Assembly (NCBI GenBank): GCA_947377865.1
Contig: CANCHK010000003.1
Location: 1 to 64,000 of the forward strand
From: Opitutia bacterium
GTDB taxonomy: Bacteria > Verrucomicrobiota > Verrucomicrobiia > Opitutales > UBA953
DNA length: 64,000 nucleotides
Reading direction: 5' to 3'
In this document: positions 42,171 through 53,000 of the stretch, in pieces
How positions within the stretch are numbered: position 1 is the stretch's first letter
Layout of the letters: each line of letters begins with the position of its first letter
Program-made: the position numbers and the translations under genes
Notes under the pieces: generated by a model
Told to the model about the DNA's origin: nothing
Databases searched by the model: none
The model's input: the letters and a program-made list of their open reading frames with translations, nothing else

Positions 42171-43763
42171 ATGATTACCTGGCTCCAGAACGCCACCGGC
42201 AAGCACCACCGCATAATCTTTGGATTCCTGCTCGTGGTCATCGTGGTCTCCTTCGTCTTTTACGGCTTCGCCGGTCGCGGCGCACTCCGTGGCTCTGGCT
42301 CCTACATGTATCAGGGCGTCGACCTAAACGACCCAGCCGTACGCTCCCGCTTCCGCGACGCGACCTTCTTCGCACAGATGACCGGGCAGCGCATGGACAA
42401 CAACGGCCTCGTGCAGCGCGTCGCTGAACTTAGCCTCGCAGACTCCCTTGGCATCCCCTCTCCCTCCGACGTCGAGATCCGCCGCGTCGCCCGCGAGATG
42501 ACCACCTCACCCGACGGTAAGAACACGGATGGTCTCGATAAGTTCCTGGAGTTCGCCGCCAAACAGCTGGACACTTCCGATCTGGCAACCCGCGCCCGTT
42601 TCGAAACCTACATCAAGGATACCTGGCGCATCCAGAAAGCCATCAGCACCCTCGCCGGCACCGGCCACGCCACCGCCAGCCAGATTAAACGCATCCTCGA
42701 GCGCGAACGTGCCAAATGGACCGTCGACGTCGCCACCTTCGCCGCGGCCGGCTTCAAGCCCGAGGTCAAGGTTGACGAAGCCAAGGTGAAGGAATCCTTT
42801 ACGGCCAACATCGAAAACTACCGCCTGCCCCCGCAGGTCGCCGTCACCGCCGTCACCATCGCCCCCACCGTCGCCGACACCGCGCCGGTAACCGACGACG
42901 AAATCATCAACATGGGCTATAATCAGGCTGAGAAGTTCAAGTTCGAGACCGGCAAGGTCAAGGAACAGGCCCTGGCTAAACGCGCCGAGCTCGAGAAGCT
43001 CGTCCGCGCCGACCGCGCGATTACCAACCTCGCCGGACAGGTCTCCGACGAACTCGCCGAGAAGTTCGCCATCGATGCCGCCAAGGCCGACAGCAAGGAG
43101 CTCGCTGCCTGGATCAAGGCTAAGAACGCCAAGGTAATCGTAATTCCCTCCTTCGAAGTCATCAATCCTCCCACCGTCGCCAAGGTGCCTGCCGAAGCCT
43201 TGCGCGTCGCCGGCGAACTCACCGAAAAGGAATGGCGCACCGAAGTCTACCGCTCCGAAGAAGGCGCCACCTTCGTCTTCCTAAATAAGCGTACCGCCGA
43301 TCGCCTCCCGACCTATGACGAAGCCAAGACCAAGGCCGTCGAGAACTGGAAGAAGTCCCAACTCAACCGACTCCTCGCCGACGAAGTATCCAAAGTTGGC
43401 AAGGCCCTCCAGTCCGACGTCGCCGCCGGCAAGACCTTCACCGAGAGCGCCAAAGCCCATAAGCTCGCGCTGACCTCACCCGAAGCCTTCTCCGTTTACT
43501 CCGTCCCCGAAGCGCTCAACGGCGCCAACGAGAACACTGGCCTCCTCATCGAAGCCGCCGGCGTAGGCAAGCTGACCTCCGCCATCCGCGTGACGAACGG
43601 AGACTACGTCTTCATCCGTCCAGCCAAGAGAGATCTACCCGAGGACAAGACCGGCGCCGAAGAGAGCCGTCAGTTCGTCCAGCGCGTCTCCCAGCGTAAC
43701 GCCTACTTCACCGGCATCGGCCTGATCCAGGACATCATCCCGGCCCCCGTCCAAGCCAAGTAA
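42171..43763 (+). CDS. Membrane-anchored PpiD/SurA-like folding factor
   Basis: 530 residues. Cytoplasmic head MITWLQNATGKHHR, one transmembrane helix at about 16-34, then a long periplasmic part. The topology and the SurA-N-like helices (RRVAREMTTSPDG, FETYIKDTWRIQKAISTL, QIKRILERERAKW) resemble PpiD/YfgM-type chaperones, but no clear parvulin catalytic domain is visible, so it may be a chaperone without isomerase activity. It diverges from folA by 95 bp and is followed by a good terminator. Lysine-rich helices dominate 250-300. Confidence 0.65.
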   Translation: MITWLQNATGKHHRIIFGFLLVVIVVSFVFYGFAGRGALRGSGSYMYQGVDLNDPAVRSRFRDATFFAQMTGQRMDNNGLVQRVAELSLADSLGIPSPSDVEIRRVAREMTTSPDGKNTDGLDKFLEFAAKQLDTSDLATRARFETYIKDTWRIQKAISTLAGTGHATASQIKRILERERAKWTVDVATFAAAGFKPEVKVDEAKVKESFTANIENYRLPPQVAVTAVTIAPTVADTAPVTDDEIINMGYNQAEKFKFETGKVKEQALAKRAELEKLVRADRAITNLAGQVSDELAEKFAIDAAKADSKELAAWIKAKNAKVIVIPSFEVINPPTVAKVPAEALRVAGELTEKEWRTEVYRSEEGATFVFLNKRTADRLPTYDEAKTKAVENWKKSQLNRLLADEVSKVGKALQSDVAAGKTFTESAKAHKLALTSPEAFSVYSVPEALNGANENTGLLIEAAGVGKLTSAIRVTNGDYVFIRPAKRDLPEDKTGAEESRQFVQRVSQRNAYFTGIGLIQDIIPAPVQAK

Positions 43764-43783
43764 GGGAGTCTTAAGGCCCACTG

Positions 43784-43823
43784 GAACCCCTCCGGAGGCC
43801 TCCTCCCGAGGGGTTCTTTATTT
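43784..43823 (+). terminator. Rho-independent terminator after the PpiD-like gene
   Basis: Outer stem GAACCCCTC (43784-43792) with GAGGGGTTC (43808-43816), inner palindrome GGAGGCCTCC at 43794-43803, followed by TTTATTT. It lies 20 bp downstream of the stop. Confidence 0.9.
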
Positions 43824-43840
43824 GGCCCCGATTACGGCTT

Positions 43841-43870
43841 TACCAACCCCTACCCCAACCCCTACCCCTT
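43841..43870 (+). repeat. C-rich hexamer array upstream of gltX
   Basis: TACCAACCCCTACCCCAACC followed by CCTACCCC; the array ends 12 bp before the gltX ATG. Its hexamer period keeps it open in the gltX frame (Thr-Pro repeats), which produces a spurious N-terminal extension. Confidence 0.85.
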
Positions 43871-43881
43871 TCCCTATCCAA

Positions 43882-45246
43882 ATGTCCCAGGTCCGCGTCC
43901 GCTTCGCTCCCAGCCCTACCGGCTTCTTCCACATCGGAAGCGCCCGGACGGCCCTATTCAACTGGCTCTACGCCCGCCACACGGGCGGTAAGTTCATCCT
44001 CCGCATTGAGGACACCGACAAGGAGCGCAACTCCGAGGCCTTCCTGAAGGTAATCTTCGACTCGATGCGCTGGCTCGGCATGGATTGGGACGAAGGCCCC
44101 GAGGTCGGCGGCGACTTTGGACCGTACTTCCAGTCGCAGCGCACGGAACTCTATAAGGCCAAGCTCCAGGAGCTCGCCGCCAAAGGCCGCGCCTACGAGA
44201 AGGACGGCGCCTGGTGGCTCCGTCTCGAAGGCGCCCGCTCCGCCGCCTACGACGAACACCTGAAGAAGGATTACGAGAAAGTCGACGCCGCCCCGATGGT
44301 ACTGCACGACATGGTCCGCGGACAGGTCGCCCGCGTCGAAGACCGCGACTTCGTGATCTTCCGCTCCAACGGCGAACCGGTCTTCCACTTCGTCAACGTC
44401 GTCGACGACATCGAGATGCAGATCACGCACGTGATCCGCGGCGAGGACCACCTCTCCAACACCTCGAAGCACCTCGAGCTCTTCAAGGCCTTCGGCGCCA
44501 AACCGCCCATCTACGGCCACATCCCGCTCATCCTCAAGACCGACGGTCCCGGCAAGATGTCCAAGCGCGACAAGGGCGCCCTCATCGAGGAGTACCAGCA
44601 GCGCCGCTACCTGCCCTCCGCCGTCCGTAACTACCTCTGCCTGCTCGGCTGGACGCCCGCCGACGGCAAGGAAGTGCTGCCAATCGAAGAGATCATCAAG
44701 CAGTTCGAAATCTCTGCGGTGCACCAGTCCAACGCACGCTTCGACGAGCGGAAGATGTCGCATATCAACGCGCAGACGCTCCGCGGCCTGCCCGCCGCCG
44801 AATTCGCCACGCTCGCCCGCCCGATCCTGCTCGAGACCAAAGTCATCGACGCCTCAGTCTCCGATGCCCGCCTCACCGAGGTCCTCGGCATCGTCCAGGA
44901 GAAGGTGACCTCCCTCGAACACTTGCCTGAGTTCATGGGCTTCTTTTTCACCGCCGACTTCAAGAAGGACGAAGGCGCGATGGCCAACCTCACCAAGAAG
45001 GGCGGCGACCCAGTCGCCCGCATTCGCGAGCTCTTGCCCACCCTCGAAGCCGCCGCCTGGACCGAGCCGGCCCTCGAAGCCGCGTTCGCCGCCGTCGGCG
45101 CCGCCCACGAGCGCAAGCCCACCGACTACTTTGCTCCGGCCCGCTTCGCGACTTCCGGTCAGGGCGGTGGCGCCCACCTTCTGGGCGTCCTCCGCGTCCT
45201 CGGACGTGATACCACCCTCGCCCGCCTCAAGGCCTTCATCGCTTAA
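43882..45246 (+). CDS. gltX: Glutamyl-tRNA synthetase
   Basis: 454 residues. It charges tRNA(Glu). Seen: [17 protein letters not shown] with the HIGH-type [30 protein letters not shown], and the KMSKR loop KMSKRDKGA. The start is ATG 43882. glnS follows after 7 bp, so the two aminoacyl-tRNA synthetases are co-transcribed. Whether GltX is discriminating cannot be read directly, but the presence of GlnRS makes the amidotransferase route unnecessary for Gln. Confidence 0.97.
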   Translation: MSQVRVRFAPSPTGFFHIGSARTALFNWLYARHTGGKFILRIEDTDKERNSEAFLKVIFDSMRWLGMDWDEGPEVGGDFGPYFQSQRTELYKAKLQELAAKGRAYEKDGAWWLRLEGARSAAYDEHLKKDYEKVDAAPMVLHDMVRGQVARVEDRDFVIFRSNGEPVFHFVNVVDDIEMQITHVIRGEDHLSNTSKHLELFKAFGAKPPIYGHIPLILKTDGPGKMSKRDKGALIEEYQQRRYLPSAVRNYLCLLGWTPADGKEVLPIEEIIKQFEISAVHQSNARFDERKMSHINAQTLRGLPAAEFATLARPILLETKVIDASVSDARLTEVLGIVQEKVTSLEHLPEFMGFFFTADFKKDEGAMANLTKKGGDPVARIRELLPTLEAAAWTEPALEAAFAAVGAAHERKPTDYFAPARFATSGQGGGAHLLGVLRVLGRDTTLARLKAFIA

Positions 45247-45253
45247 TCCGCAC

Positions 45254-46942
45254 ATGTCTTCCGAATCCCCTGCGCCGGCGGCCCACCGCCACTTCATCCA
45301 GCAAATTATCGATGCCGACCTGGCCTCGGGTAAGCATGTCTCCGTCGCCACCCGCTTCCCGCCAGAGCCCAATGGCTACCTGCACGTCGGCCACGCGAAG
45401 TCTATCTGTCTGAACTTTGGCCTCGCCCTAGAATTCAAAGGCCGCTGCCACCTCCGCATGGACGACACGAATCCGACCAAGGAAGAGGTCGAATACGTCG
45501 ACTCGATCAAGGAGGACGTCCGCTGGCTGCGCTTCGACTGGAACGAGCACTATTACCAGGCGTCGAACTACTTCGAGCGCATGCACGCCGACGCCATCAA
45601 GCTGATCAAGCTCGGCAAGGCCTACGTCTGCTTCCTCTCGCAGGACCAGATCCGCGAATTCCACGGCGACGAAAAGACGGCCGGCAAGCCGAGCCCGACC
45701 CGCGATGCTTCCGTCGACGAGAACCTCGCGGCCTTCGATAAGATGACCCGCGGCGAGTTCGACGAAGGCAAGGCGGTACTCCGCGCCAAGATTGATATGG
45801 CGTCGCCGAACATGCACATGCGCGATCCGGTCATCTACCGCATCCGCAAGGCTCATCACCACAACACTGGCGACAAGTGGTGCGTCTACCCGATGTATGA
45901 CTACGCCCACCCGCTCGAGGACGCGTACGAAGGCATCACCCACTCAATCTGCACGCTGGAGTTTGAGGTGCACCGCCCCTTCTACGACTGGCTCCTCCGC
46001 ACGCTCGATACTCCCGCCAAGCCGCAGCAAATCGAATTCGCCCGCCTCAACCTGACGTACACCGTCATGTCCAAGCGCCGCCTGCTCGAACTCGTGCAGG
46101 AGAAGCGCGTCTCCGGCTGGGACGACCCCCGCATGCCGACCATCTCCGGCATGCGCCGCCGCGGCTACACGCCCGCCGCGCTGCGCAAGTTCTGCGAGAC
46201 CATCGGCATCACGAAGAACAACTCCCTCTCCGACGTCGCCCTCCTCGAGCACGCCGTGCGCGACGACCTCAACAAGTCCTCCTCCCGCTTCATGGCGGTG
46301 CTGGACCCGGTTCGCCTCGTCATCGAGAACTACCCTGAAGGCCAGGTCGACGAACTCGACGCCGTCAACAACCCCGAGGACCCCTCCGCCGGCACCCGCA
46401 AGGTGCCCTTCTCCAAGACGCTGCTCATCGAACGCGCCGACTTCATGGAGATCCCGGAGAAGAAGTATTTCCGCCTCACGCCCGGCCAGGAGGTCCGCCT
46501 CCGCTGGGGCTACTTCGTAACCTGTACCGGCTGCAAGAAGGACGCCGCCGGCAACGTCATCGAAGTCACCTGCACCTACGATCCCGCCACCCGCGGCGGC
46601 GACGCCCCTGACGGCCGCAAGGTCAAGGGCACCATCCATTGGGTCTCTGAAAAGCATGCCGGCGACGTCGAGGTCCGCCTCTACGACCGCCTCTTCGCAC
46701 ACGAGGACCTGAATGACATCCCCGAAGGCACCGACTGGCGCACCCTCCTCAACCCCGGCTCGCTCAAGACGATCCGCGGCTTCGTCGAACCCGCCCTCCT
46801 CGCCCTCGCGCCGAGCACCCGCGTGCAGTTCGAACGCACCGGCTACTTCTGCGCCGACGCCAAGGACTCCCAGCCCGGCAAGCCCGTCTTCAACCGCACC
46901 GTCGGCCTGAAGGACTCCTGGGCGAAGGCCGTCGCGAAGTAA
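45254..46942 (+). CDS. glnS: Glutaminyl-tRNA synthetase
   Basis: 562 residues, standard length. Seen: [18 protein letters not shown] (HIGH as HVGH), [35 protein letters not shown], the KMSKR-type VMSKRR, and the C-terminal anticodon-binding beta-barrels. It directly charges tRNA(Gln). GlnRS in bacteria is thought to have come from eukaryotes by transfer and is patchily distributed. The ATG 45254 start follows gltX by 7 bp. Confidence 0.97.
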   Translation: MSSESPAPAAHRHFIQQIIDADLASGKHVSVATRFPPEPNGYLHVGHAKSICLNFGLALEFKGRCHLRMDDTNPTKEEVEYVDSIKEDVRWLRFDWNEHYYQASNYFERMHADAIKLIKLGKAYVCFLSQDQIREFHGDEKTAGKPSPTRDASVDENLAAFDKMTRGEFDEGKAVLRAKIDMASPNMHMRDPVIYRIRKAHHHNTGDKWCVYPMYDYAHPLEDAYEGITHSICTLEFEVHRPFYDWLLRTLDTPAKPQQIEFARLNLTYTVMSKRRLLELVQEKRVSGWDDPRMPTISGMRRRGYTPAALRKFCETIGITKNNSLSDVALLEHAVRDDLNKSSSRFMAVLDPVRLVIENYPEGQVDELDAVNNPEDPSAGTRKVPFSKTLLIERADFMEIPEKKYFRLTPGQEVRLRWGYFVTCTGCKKDAAGNVIEVTCTYDPATRGGDAPDGRKVKGTIHWVSEKHAGDVEVRLYDRLFAHEDLNDIPEGTDWRTLLNPGSLKTIRGFVEPALLALAPSTRVQFERTGYFCADAKDSQPGKPVFNRTVGLKDSWAKAVAK

Positions 46943-47202
46943 GACAGGGACACGACGGCGTCGCGTCCGATCGTCGTGCGTCATGCCTCAAGGTAGGGCG
47001 GGCTCTCCGAGCCCGCCGATACATGCATACACGGACGGCTCGGAGAGCCGTCCCTACCATCCCCCTGCCCCAGCCAGCCGGCCCTCCAATCAATGATTAA
47101 ACTCATCCTACCCCAACCCCTACCCCTGCCCCTACCCCTACCTTAAACACCCTTGACCCACCCCCTGCCCTCCCTTTGATGCACCTTCTAGCTGGTAACA
47201 AA
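46943..47202. repeat. Twin-hairpin element and hexamers between glnS and tRNA-Ser
   Basis: No gene. A twin-hairpin element at 46992-47058: GGTAGGG, stem CGGGCTC-TCC-GAGCCCG, a 15-bp linker, stem GACGGCTC-GGA-GAGCCGTC, CCCTACC. A C-rich hexamer array at 47108-47142 (TACCCC/AACCCC/TGCCCC units) precedes the tRNA-Ser gene by 60 bp. Confidence 0.87.
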
Positions 47203-47468
<266 letters not shown>

Positions 47469-47566
47469 AAAAGCGGTGGGATACGTCGTTTAAGACCCGA
47501 GCTAATCGGCTAAACCCAAAGAACCATTGAGGGCGGGCGGGGTTAAGAGTTATGTAGCCTCTCCGC

Positions 47567-48973
47567 ATGAACCCCGCCGTCCGGTGCCCCCGTCCCACCC
47601 CCCTCTGGGCCATACTGTGCATGCTGCTCAGTGGCTGCGCCAGCTACGTGCCCAAGGATCTCAATCCGGCAACCTCGGCGGCCGACTTTGACGCACGCTC
47701 CCTCGCCGACCCGCAGCTCGCGACCTTTATCGGAAGACATGGACTCAAGCCAAAAGGCGACTGGGATCTCGATCGCCTGACATTGGCTGCTCTCTACTTT
47801 AGTCCAGAACTCGCCATTGCCCGCGCCGAACTGGCGGGCGCCGTAGGCGATACAACAAGCGCCGCGGAATGGCCAAATCCTTCGTTCAATCTTTCTCCAG
47901 GATATAATACCGATGCGGCTCCCGGTCAGACGCCCTGGATCCTCGGATACACGCTGACGATTCCGGTCGACCTCTCTGGCCAACGTTCACATCGCCTGCT
48001 CGCCACCGAGAAGCGCCAGGAAGCCGCGCGCTTCCGTCTCGCCGTCGCAGCCTGGACGGCGCGATCGGCCGTCAGACAGACTTTGTCTGAGATGCATACC
48101 GCGGAGAATTCGGCGAAGGCATGGCACGCCTTGCTACCCGCACTGGCCAATGCGCGCAAGGCACTCGCCGCTCAGACCGCCGCCGGCGAGAGCTCTGCCG
48201 CGGAGTCGGCACAGGTACGCCTGACCCTCGATCGGGCCGAACTGGCATCCCGTGAAGCCGATCGTGCCCGTCTCAACGCCGCTTCGCGTCTCGCCGAAAC
48301 CATCGGTATCCCGCTTGCCGCCCTCAATGCGCAGCCGCTTTCCTTCCGAGGTCTCGGTAGCTTCGGCCGCCCTCCCCGCATCGACCAAGCACGCCTTTGG
48401 GCCGCCCAGCACCGCGCCGACCTGCTTGCCGCACTCTCCGAGTACTCCGCGACCCAGGCTGACCTACAGGCTGAAATCGCCCGTCAATATCCTGACGTCT
48501 CCATCGGGCCTGGCTACCAACTCGACCAAGGCGAAGGCAAATGGTCGCTGGGACTCGACGTCTCACTGCCTTTGTTTAATCGCAACGGCGGCGCAATCGC
48601 CGCGGCCGAGGCCAAACGCTCCGCCGAAGCGGCCAAGTTCCAGGCCCTGCAGATCAAGATCCTCTCTGACGTCGATCGCACCGTCGGAGCCTACGCCGAC
48701 TCCATAGCCGACTTGGCCACGCTAGGACGAATGGATGCCGACTTGATCGTCGCATCCAAGCATCTGGCCGCCCAGGAGAAAGCCGGCGAAGTCTCCGCTC
48801 TCGAGGCCGCACGTCTGCTGATGGAACAGGCCGATGCGGTCGTCTCTGCCCAAGCCGCCCGACAACGCGCTGAACAGTCTCTCGCCGCGCTCGAATCCGC
48901 CGTGCAACGTCCGCTGCGCCTCCTCGAATCGGAGCCGACAGAAAAACCGGCCAGACTTTCCAAGAAAAAATGA
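47567..48973 (+). CDS. TolC/CzcC-type outer-membrane efflux lipoprotein
   Basis: 468 residues. Lipobox L-L-S-G-C near 20-24 then ASYVPKDLNP. Two long alpha-barrel halves (LAIARAELAGAVGDTTSAAEWPNP-type start, GYQLDQGEGKWSLGLDVSLPLFNRNGG) place it in the CzcC-like branch rather than OprM. It ends in a basic tail (ARLSKKK). Its stop overlaps the adaptor start by 4 bp. Order here is duct-adaptor-permease, unlike the first pump (adaptor-permease-duct). Confidence 0.88.
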   Translation: MNPAVRCPRPTPLWAILCMLLSGCASYVPKDLNPATSAADFDARSLADPQLATFIGRHGLKPKGDWDLDRLTLAALYFSPELAIARAELAGAVGDTTSAAEWPNPSFNLSPGYNTDAAPGQTPWILGYTLTIPVDLSGQRSHRLLATEKRQEAARFRLAVAAWTARSAVRQTLSEMHTAENSAKAWHALLPALANARKALAAQTAAGESSAAESAQVRLTLDRAELASREADRARLNAASRLAETIGIPLAALNAQPLSFRGLGSFGRPPRIDQARLWAAQHRADLLAALSEYSATQADLQAEIARQYPDVSIGPGYQLDQGEGKWSLGLDVSLPLFNRNGGAIAAAEAKRSAEAAKFQALQIKILSDVDRTVGAYADSIADLATLGRMDADLIVASKHLAAQEKAGEVSALEAARLLMEQADAVVSAQAARQRAEQSLAALESAVQRPLRLLESEPTEKPARLSKKK

Positions 48974-50007
48974 CCCTCTCTATGAAGACTATCCTGCTGA
49001 TTGCCGCGCTCACGCTGACGGCGAACCTCCGTGCCGAAGAAGAAAAGAAGGTGGAGACGAACGTTGCCGTCCAGGTGACGAAGATCGTCAAGACGACCCT
49101 GCACGCATACGCCAGCGGCTATGGCACAATCGAAACCTCTCCGACCGGCGGTGCCCGACTCGCCGCAGCCTCGGCTGGCCTCGTCCAGAAGGTTCTGGTC
49201 ACGGAAGGCGCCAAGGTCGCCAAGGGCGACCTGCTCGTCCAACTCGATGCCCGTGCGGCCGACGCCTCGGTGGCCAAAGCCCGTGCTTCGCTCTCGGCCG
49301 CCGAGAAGGCCCATGCCCGCCAGCTCGCCATGAAGTCGGCCGGTGGCACTTCCGAACGCTCTTTGCTTGAAGCCGCTGCGACGCTCGCCCTCGCCCAAGC
49401 TGATCTCGCCTCTGCGGAACTCGCCCAGACCCAGCTCTCCATCCGGGCTCCGCTCGCCGGCGTCATCGGCCGCCTCGCGGTCCGTCCGGGTGAATGGCTC
49501 GACCTCGGCAAGGATGTCACGGAAATCGTCAACCCAGCCGACCTGATTGTTACCACTCAGATTGCTTCCGCTGACGCGGGCCTACTCCACCCAGGAGTCG
49601 AGGCCTTCGTCTTTACCAAGCTCGGCGAATCGGAAAAACCCTTCGCCCAAGGCAAGGTCATCTCCATCTCCCCGCTTATCGCCAAAGACAGCGATAGCGT
49701 GGCAGTCCGCGTAAGCCTAGGCGCCGAGGCCGGCCGACCCGGCCAGCTGGTACTCGTCCGCATCGTCACCTCTTCCAAGGAAAGCTGCCTTGCGGTGCCG
49801 GTAGAATCGGTGATCAAGGCTGACGACCAAGAGACGATCTCGATCGTCGTTGGCGGTGTCGCGAAGCAAAAACCAGTGAAGACCGGACTGAGTGACCGTG
49901 GTCTCATCGAGATTTCCGGCGCAGGTATCGCCGAAGGTGATGACGTCGTGACTACCGGTGCCTACGGCCTGCCGAAGGAAACCAAGGTCAACATCCTCGC
50001 CCGCTAA
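48970..50007 (+). CDS. RND periplasmic adaptor (membrane fusion protein)
   Basis: 345 residues from ATG 48970 (an in-frame ATG at 48982 begins the signal peptide MKTILLIAALTLTANLRA and may be the true start). Lipoyl halves (LVQKVLVTEGAKVAKGDLLVQLD ... IRAPLAGVIGRLAVRPGEWLDLG) around a short Ala-rich hairpin, then beta-barrel and a C-terminal domain. It is not a lipoprotein, so it is soluble or signal-anchored. Middle gene of the duct-adaptor-permease unit; the gap to the permease is 6 bp. Confidence 0.9.
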   Translation: MTLSMKTILLIAALTLTANLRAEEEKKVETNVAVQVTKIVKTTLHAYASGYGTIETSPTGGARLAAASAGLVQKVLVTEGAKVAKGDLLVQLDARAADASVAKARASLSAAEKAHARQLAMKSAGGTSERSLLEAAATLALAQADLASAELAQTQLSIRAPLAGVIGRLAVRPGEWLDLGKDVTEIVNPADLIVTTQIASADAGLLHPGVEAFVFTKLGESEKPFAQGKVISISPLIAKDSDSVAVRVSLGAEAGRPGQLVLVRIVTSSKESCLAVPVESVIKADDQETISIVVGGVAKQKPVKTGLSDRGLIEISGAGIAEGDDVVTTGAYGLPKETKVNILAR

Positions 50008-50013
50008 GACGCC

Positions 50014-53000
50014 ATGAGCAGCTCCCCAGGAGAAGAAGGATCGGCAATCGGACGCTTCGCCGTACGTCATGCGCTGGCCATCGTCTTCATCACGGCAGCC
50101 CTCTGCCTAGCCGGCCTCTACTCGGCCCGCAATATGCCATCCTCGGTCTTCCCCAAGACCGACTTCCCTCGCTGCGTCATCCTCGTCGACAACGGCGTCA
50201 TGCCCGCCGACGAGATGATGTCCACCATCACCCGCCCCATCGAGGAGACGATGAAGGACATCCCGGGCGCGGTCTCCGTGCGCTCGTCGACCGGCCGTGG
50301 CTCCGCTGAGATCAACGTCTTCTTCGACTGGAAGACGCCGATGGAACAGGCCGAACTCTACGTGAACAGCCGCCTGTCGCAGATCCGCGCCACCCTGCCA
50401 ACTTCCGCCACCACCACGGTCTGGCGCCTCACTTTCACGGCCTTCCCCATCACCGGGATCAGCCTCACCAGCCCTACGCGCGATACCTCCGCACTCTGGG
50501 AGATCGCACGATATGACATCAAGCCGCGCTTCCTCCGGATTCCCGGCGTGGCCCGCGTCGATATCGTCGGCGGTCGTGCCCCCGAATATCAGGTCGTCGT
50601 CGACCCGATCCGCCTCACCGCCGCCGGCCTAACCTTCGCCGACGTCGCCAACGCCCTCAATGCCAGCAACACGGTGTCCCCGGCCGGACTGCACGAGGAA
50701 GACCATCTGCTCTACCTGACCGTCGTGGACGGCCGCCTCAAGAATGCCGACCAGATTGCAGCATTGACGGTGGCCGCACCCGGCGGCCACCCGATCCGCA
50801 TCGGTGACTTCGCACAGGTCCGACGCGGACCAGAGCCCATCTACAACGTCGTGACCGCCCAAGGGGTCAACGCCGTCCTCCTCAATGTCCGCAGCCAGCC
50901 CGACGGAAGTACCTTGGATATCGCCGACGCGCTCCGTGAAGAGATCGCGCACCTTCGCTCGGTCCTGCCCGCCGACACGCGTCTCGATTTCTATTATGAC
51001 CAATCGGTGCTAGTCCGCTCCTCCGTCGGCGGAGTCTGGGAATCCATCTTCTTCGGTCTGATTCTCTCCGTGGTCATCATCTACCTCTTCCTGCGCGACT
51101 GGGGTACCACGCTGACCGCGGTGACCGTCATCCCGGTCGCGGTGCTGATGACGCTGGTCGTAATGTACCTGCTCGGGATGAGCTTCAATCTCATGACCTT
51201 GGGCGGCATCGCCGCCGCCATCGGGCTCGTCATCGACGACGCCATCGTGGTCGTGGAATCCATCCACGCCCGCATCATCAAAGGCGGCGAACGCCTCGCC
51301 GCGATCCGGGACGGCATCGGGGACATCATCGCGCCGCTGATTGGCTCGACCCTCACCCCGGTCGTCGTCTTCATCCCGCTGGCCTTTCTGGACGGACTCA
51401 CCGGGGTCTTCTTCCGCGCGTTGGCCCTGACGATGGTGTCCGCGTTGCTCACCTCCCTCTTGCTCGCCCTTACGCTCACCCCAGCCCTCGCGGGGTGGTT
51501 CGTGCGCCAACCGAAGGCTGCGACGACCACCGAAGAAAACGGCCTACTAGGCCGCTGCATCCGAATCTACGAGAATACCGTCCGGCTCGCGCTCCGTCGC
51601 AAGGGATGGACAATCAGCCTGTGCGGACTGGTACTGCTGGCCACCGCCTTCCTCTATCAACGACTGCACACCGACTTCCTTCCAGAGATGGACGAAGGCG
51701 GCTTCGTTATCGACTATTTCACACCGCCGGGCACTAGCCTCTCCGAGACCGATCGCCAACTCCGCGAAGTCGAAAAAGTCCTGCGCTCTACCCCGGAAGT
51801 CGAAGGCTATTCTCGCCGGACTGGAGCTCGCCTCGCGCTGGCAATCGCAGAGCCTAATACGGGCGACTTCCTGGTGAAGCTGCGTGACGACCGCACGCGC
51901 TCGACGGAAGAAGTCCTCGACGAAGTCCGCGCCAAGGCGCACGAAGTCGCCCCCGGCGTCGACTGGGACCTTCACGGCATCCTCGGCGACCTCATCGGCG
52001 ACCTCACGTGGTCGCCCAAGCCGATCGAGGTGAAGATCTTTTCGCCCGACGTCGCTTTCCTGGAACAGCAGGCCCCGGTCGTCGAGAAGCTCCTCGCCTC
52101 CGTCCCGGGGGTGGTCGATACCAATGACGGCCTCACCTACACAGGCCCTTCGCTACGCCTCAACGTGCGCTCAGCCGAAGCCCGCCGGGCCGGCCTCACC
52201 ACGACCGACATCGCCACCGCGGTACGCTCTGCCATGATCGGCGAAACCGCTACTTCCGTGCAGGAAGGCGATCGGACCATCGCCATCCGCATCAAGGCCG
52301 ATGCCGCAGCCACCAACCTGAAGGCCACGCTGCTTGAACTCCCCCTGCGGACTGCCGCCGGTCAAGTGATCAAGCTTTCCCAGGTTGCCGACTTGGACAC
52401 CTTGCCCGGCCAGCTTGAACTCCGCCGTGAAGACCTTCGTCAGGCCGTCGCCGTCACCGCGCGCCTTGAGGGACGCGACCTCGGCAGCGCTATGGCCATG
52501 ATCAAGGAGAAGGTGGCCAAGGAATCCGGCCTACCCGCCAACCAAATCGAATACGGCGGCCTCTATCAGCAGCAGCAGGAGTCGTTCGCCCGCCTGATGG
52601 TAGTACTCTCGCTGTCGATCGTGCTGGTGTTCACGGTCCTTCTCATCGAGTTCCGCACCTTCCAAGGCCCGGTCGCCATCGTCTCTGGCGCCATCCTGGC
52701 CCTCTTCGGTACCGTCACCGCGCTCTGGATCACGGGCGTTACCCTGAACGTCGTTTCCTTCCTCGGAGCCATCATCGGCATCGGCATCGTCGCCAAGAAC
52801 GGCATCCTGATGCTCGACTGCGTCTCCGCCTTGCGCGCCGAGGGGCTCACACTCACCGAAGCGCTCGTCGCCTCAGGCCGACGTCGCCTCCGACCCGTAC
52901 TCATGACTTCCCTGGCCGCAGCGTTTGGCCTACTCCCACTCGCCTATGGCATCGGCACCGGCTCCGACATGCTGAAGCCGCTGGCCATCGCAGTCATCGG

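Noticed and set aside
43822-43881. N-terminal extension of GltX with Thr-Pro repeats
   Set aside because: It is the translation of a C-rich hexamer array (two codons per unit stay in frame). The conserved GltX N-terminus starts at 43882. The same applies to extensions of accA, fabD, the GNAT gene and the DUF1080 gene.
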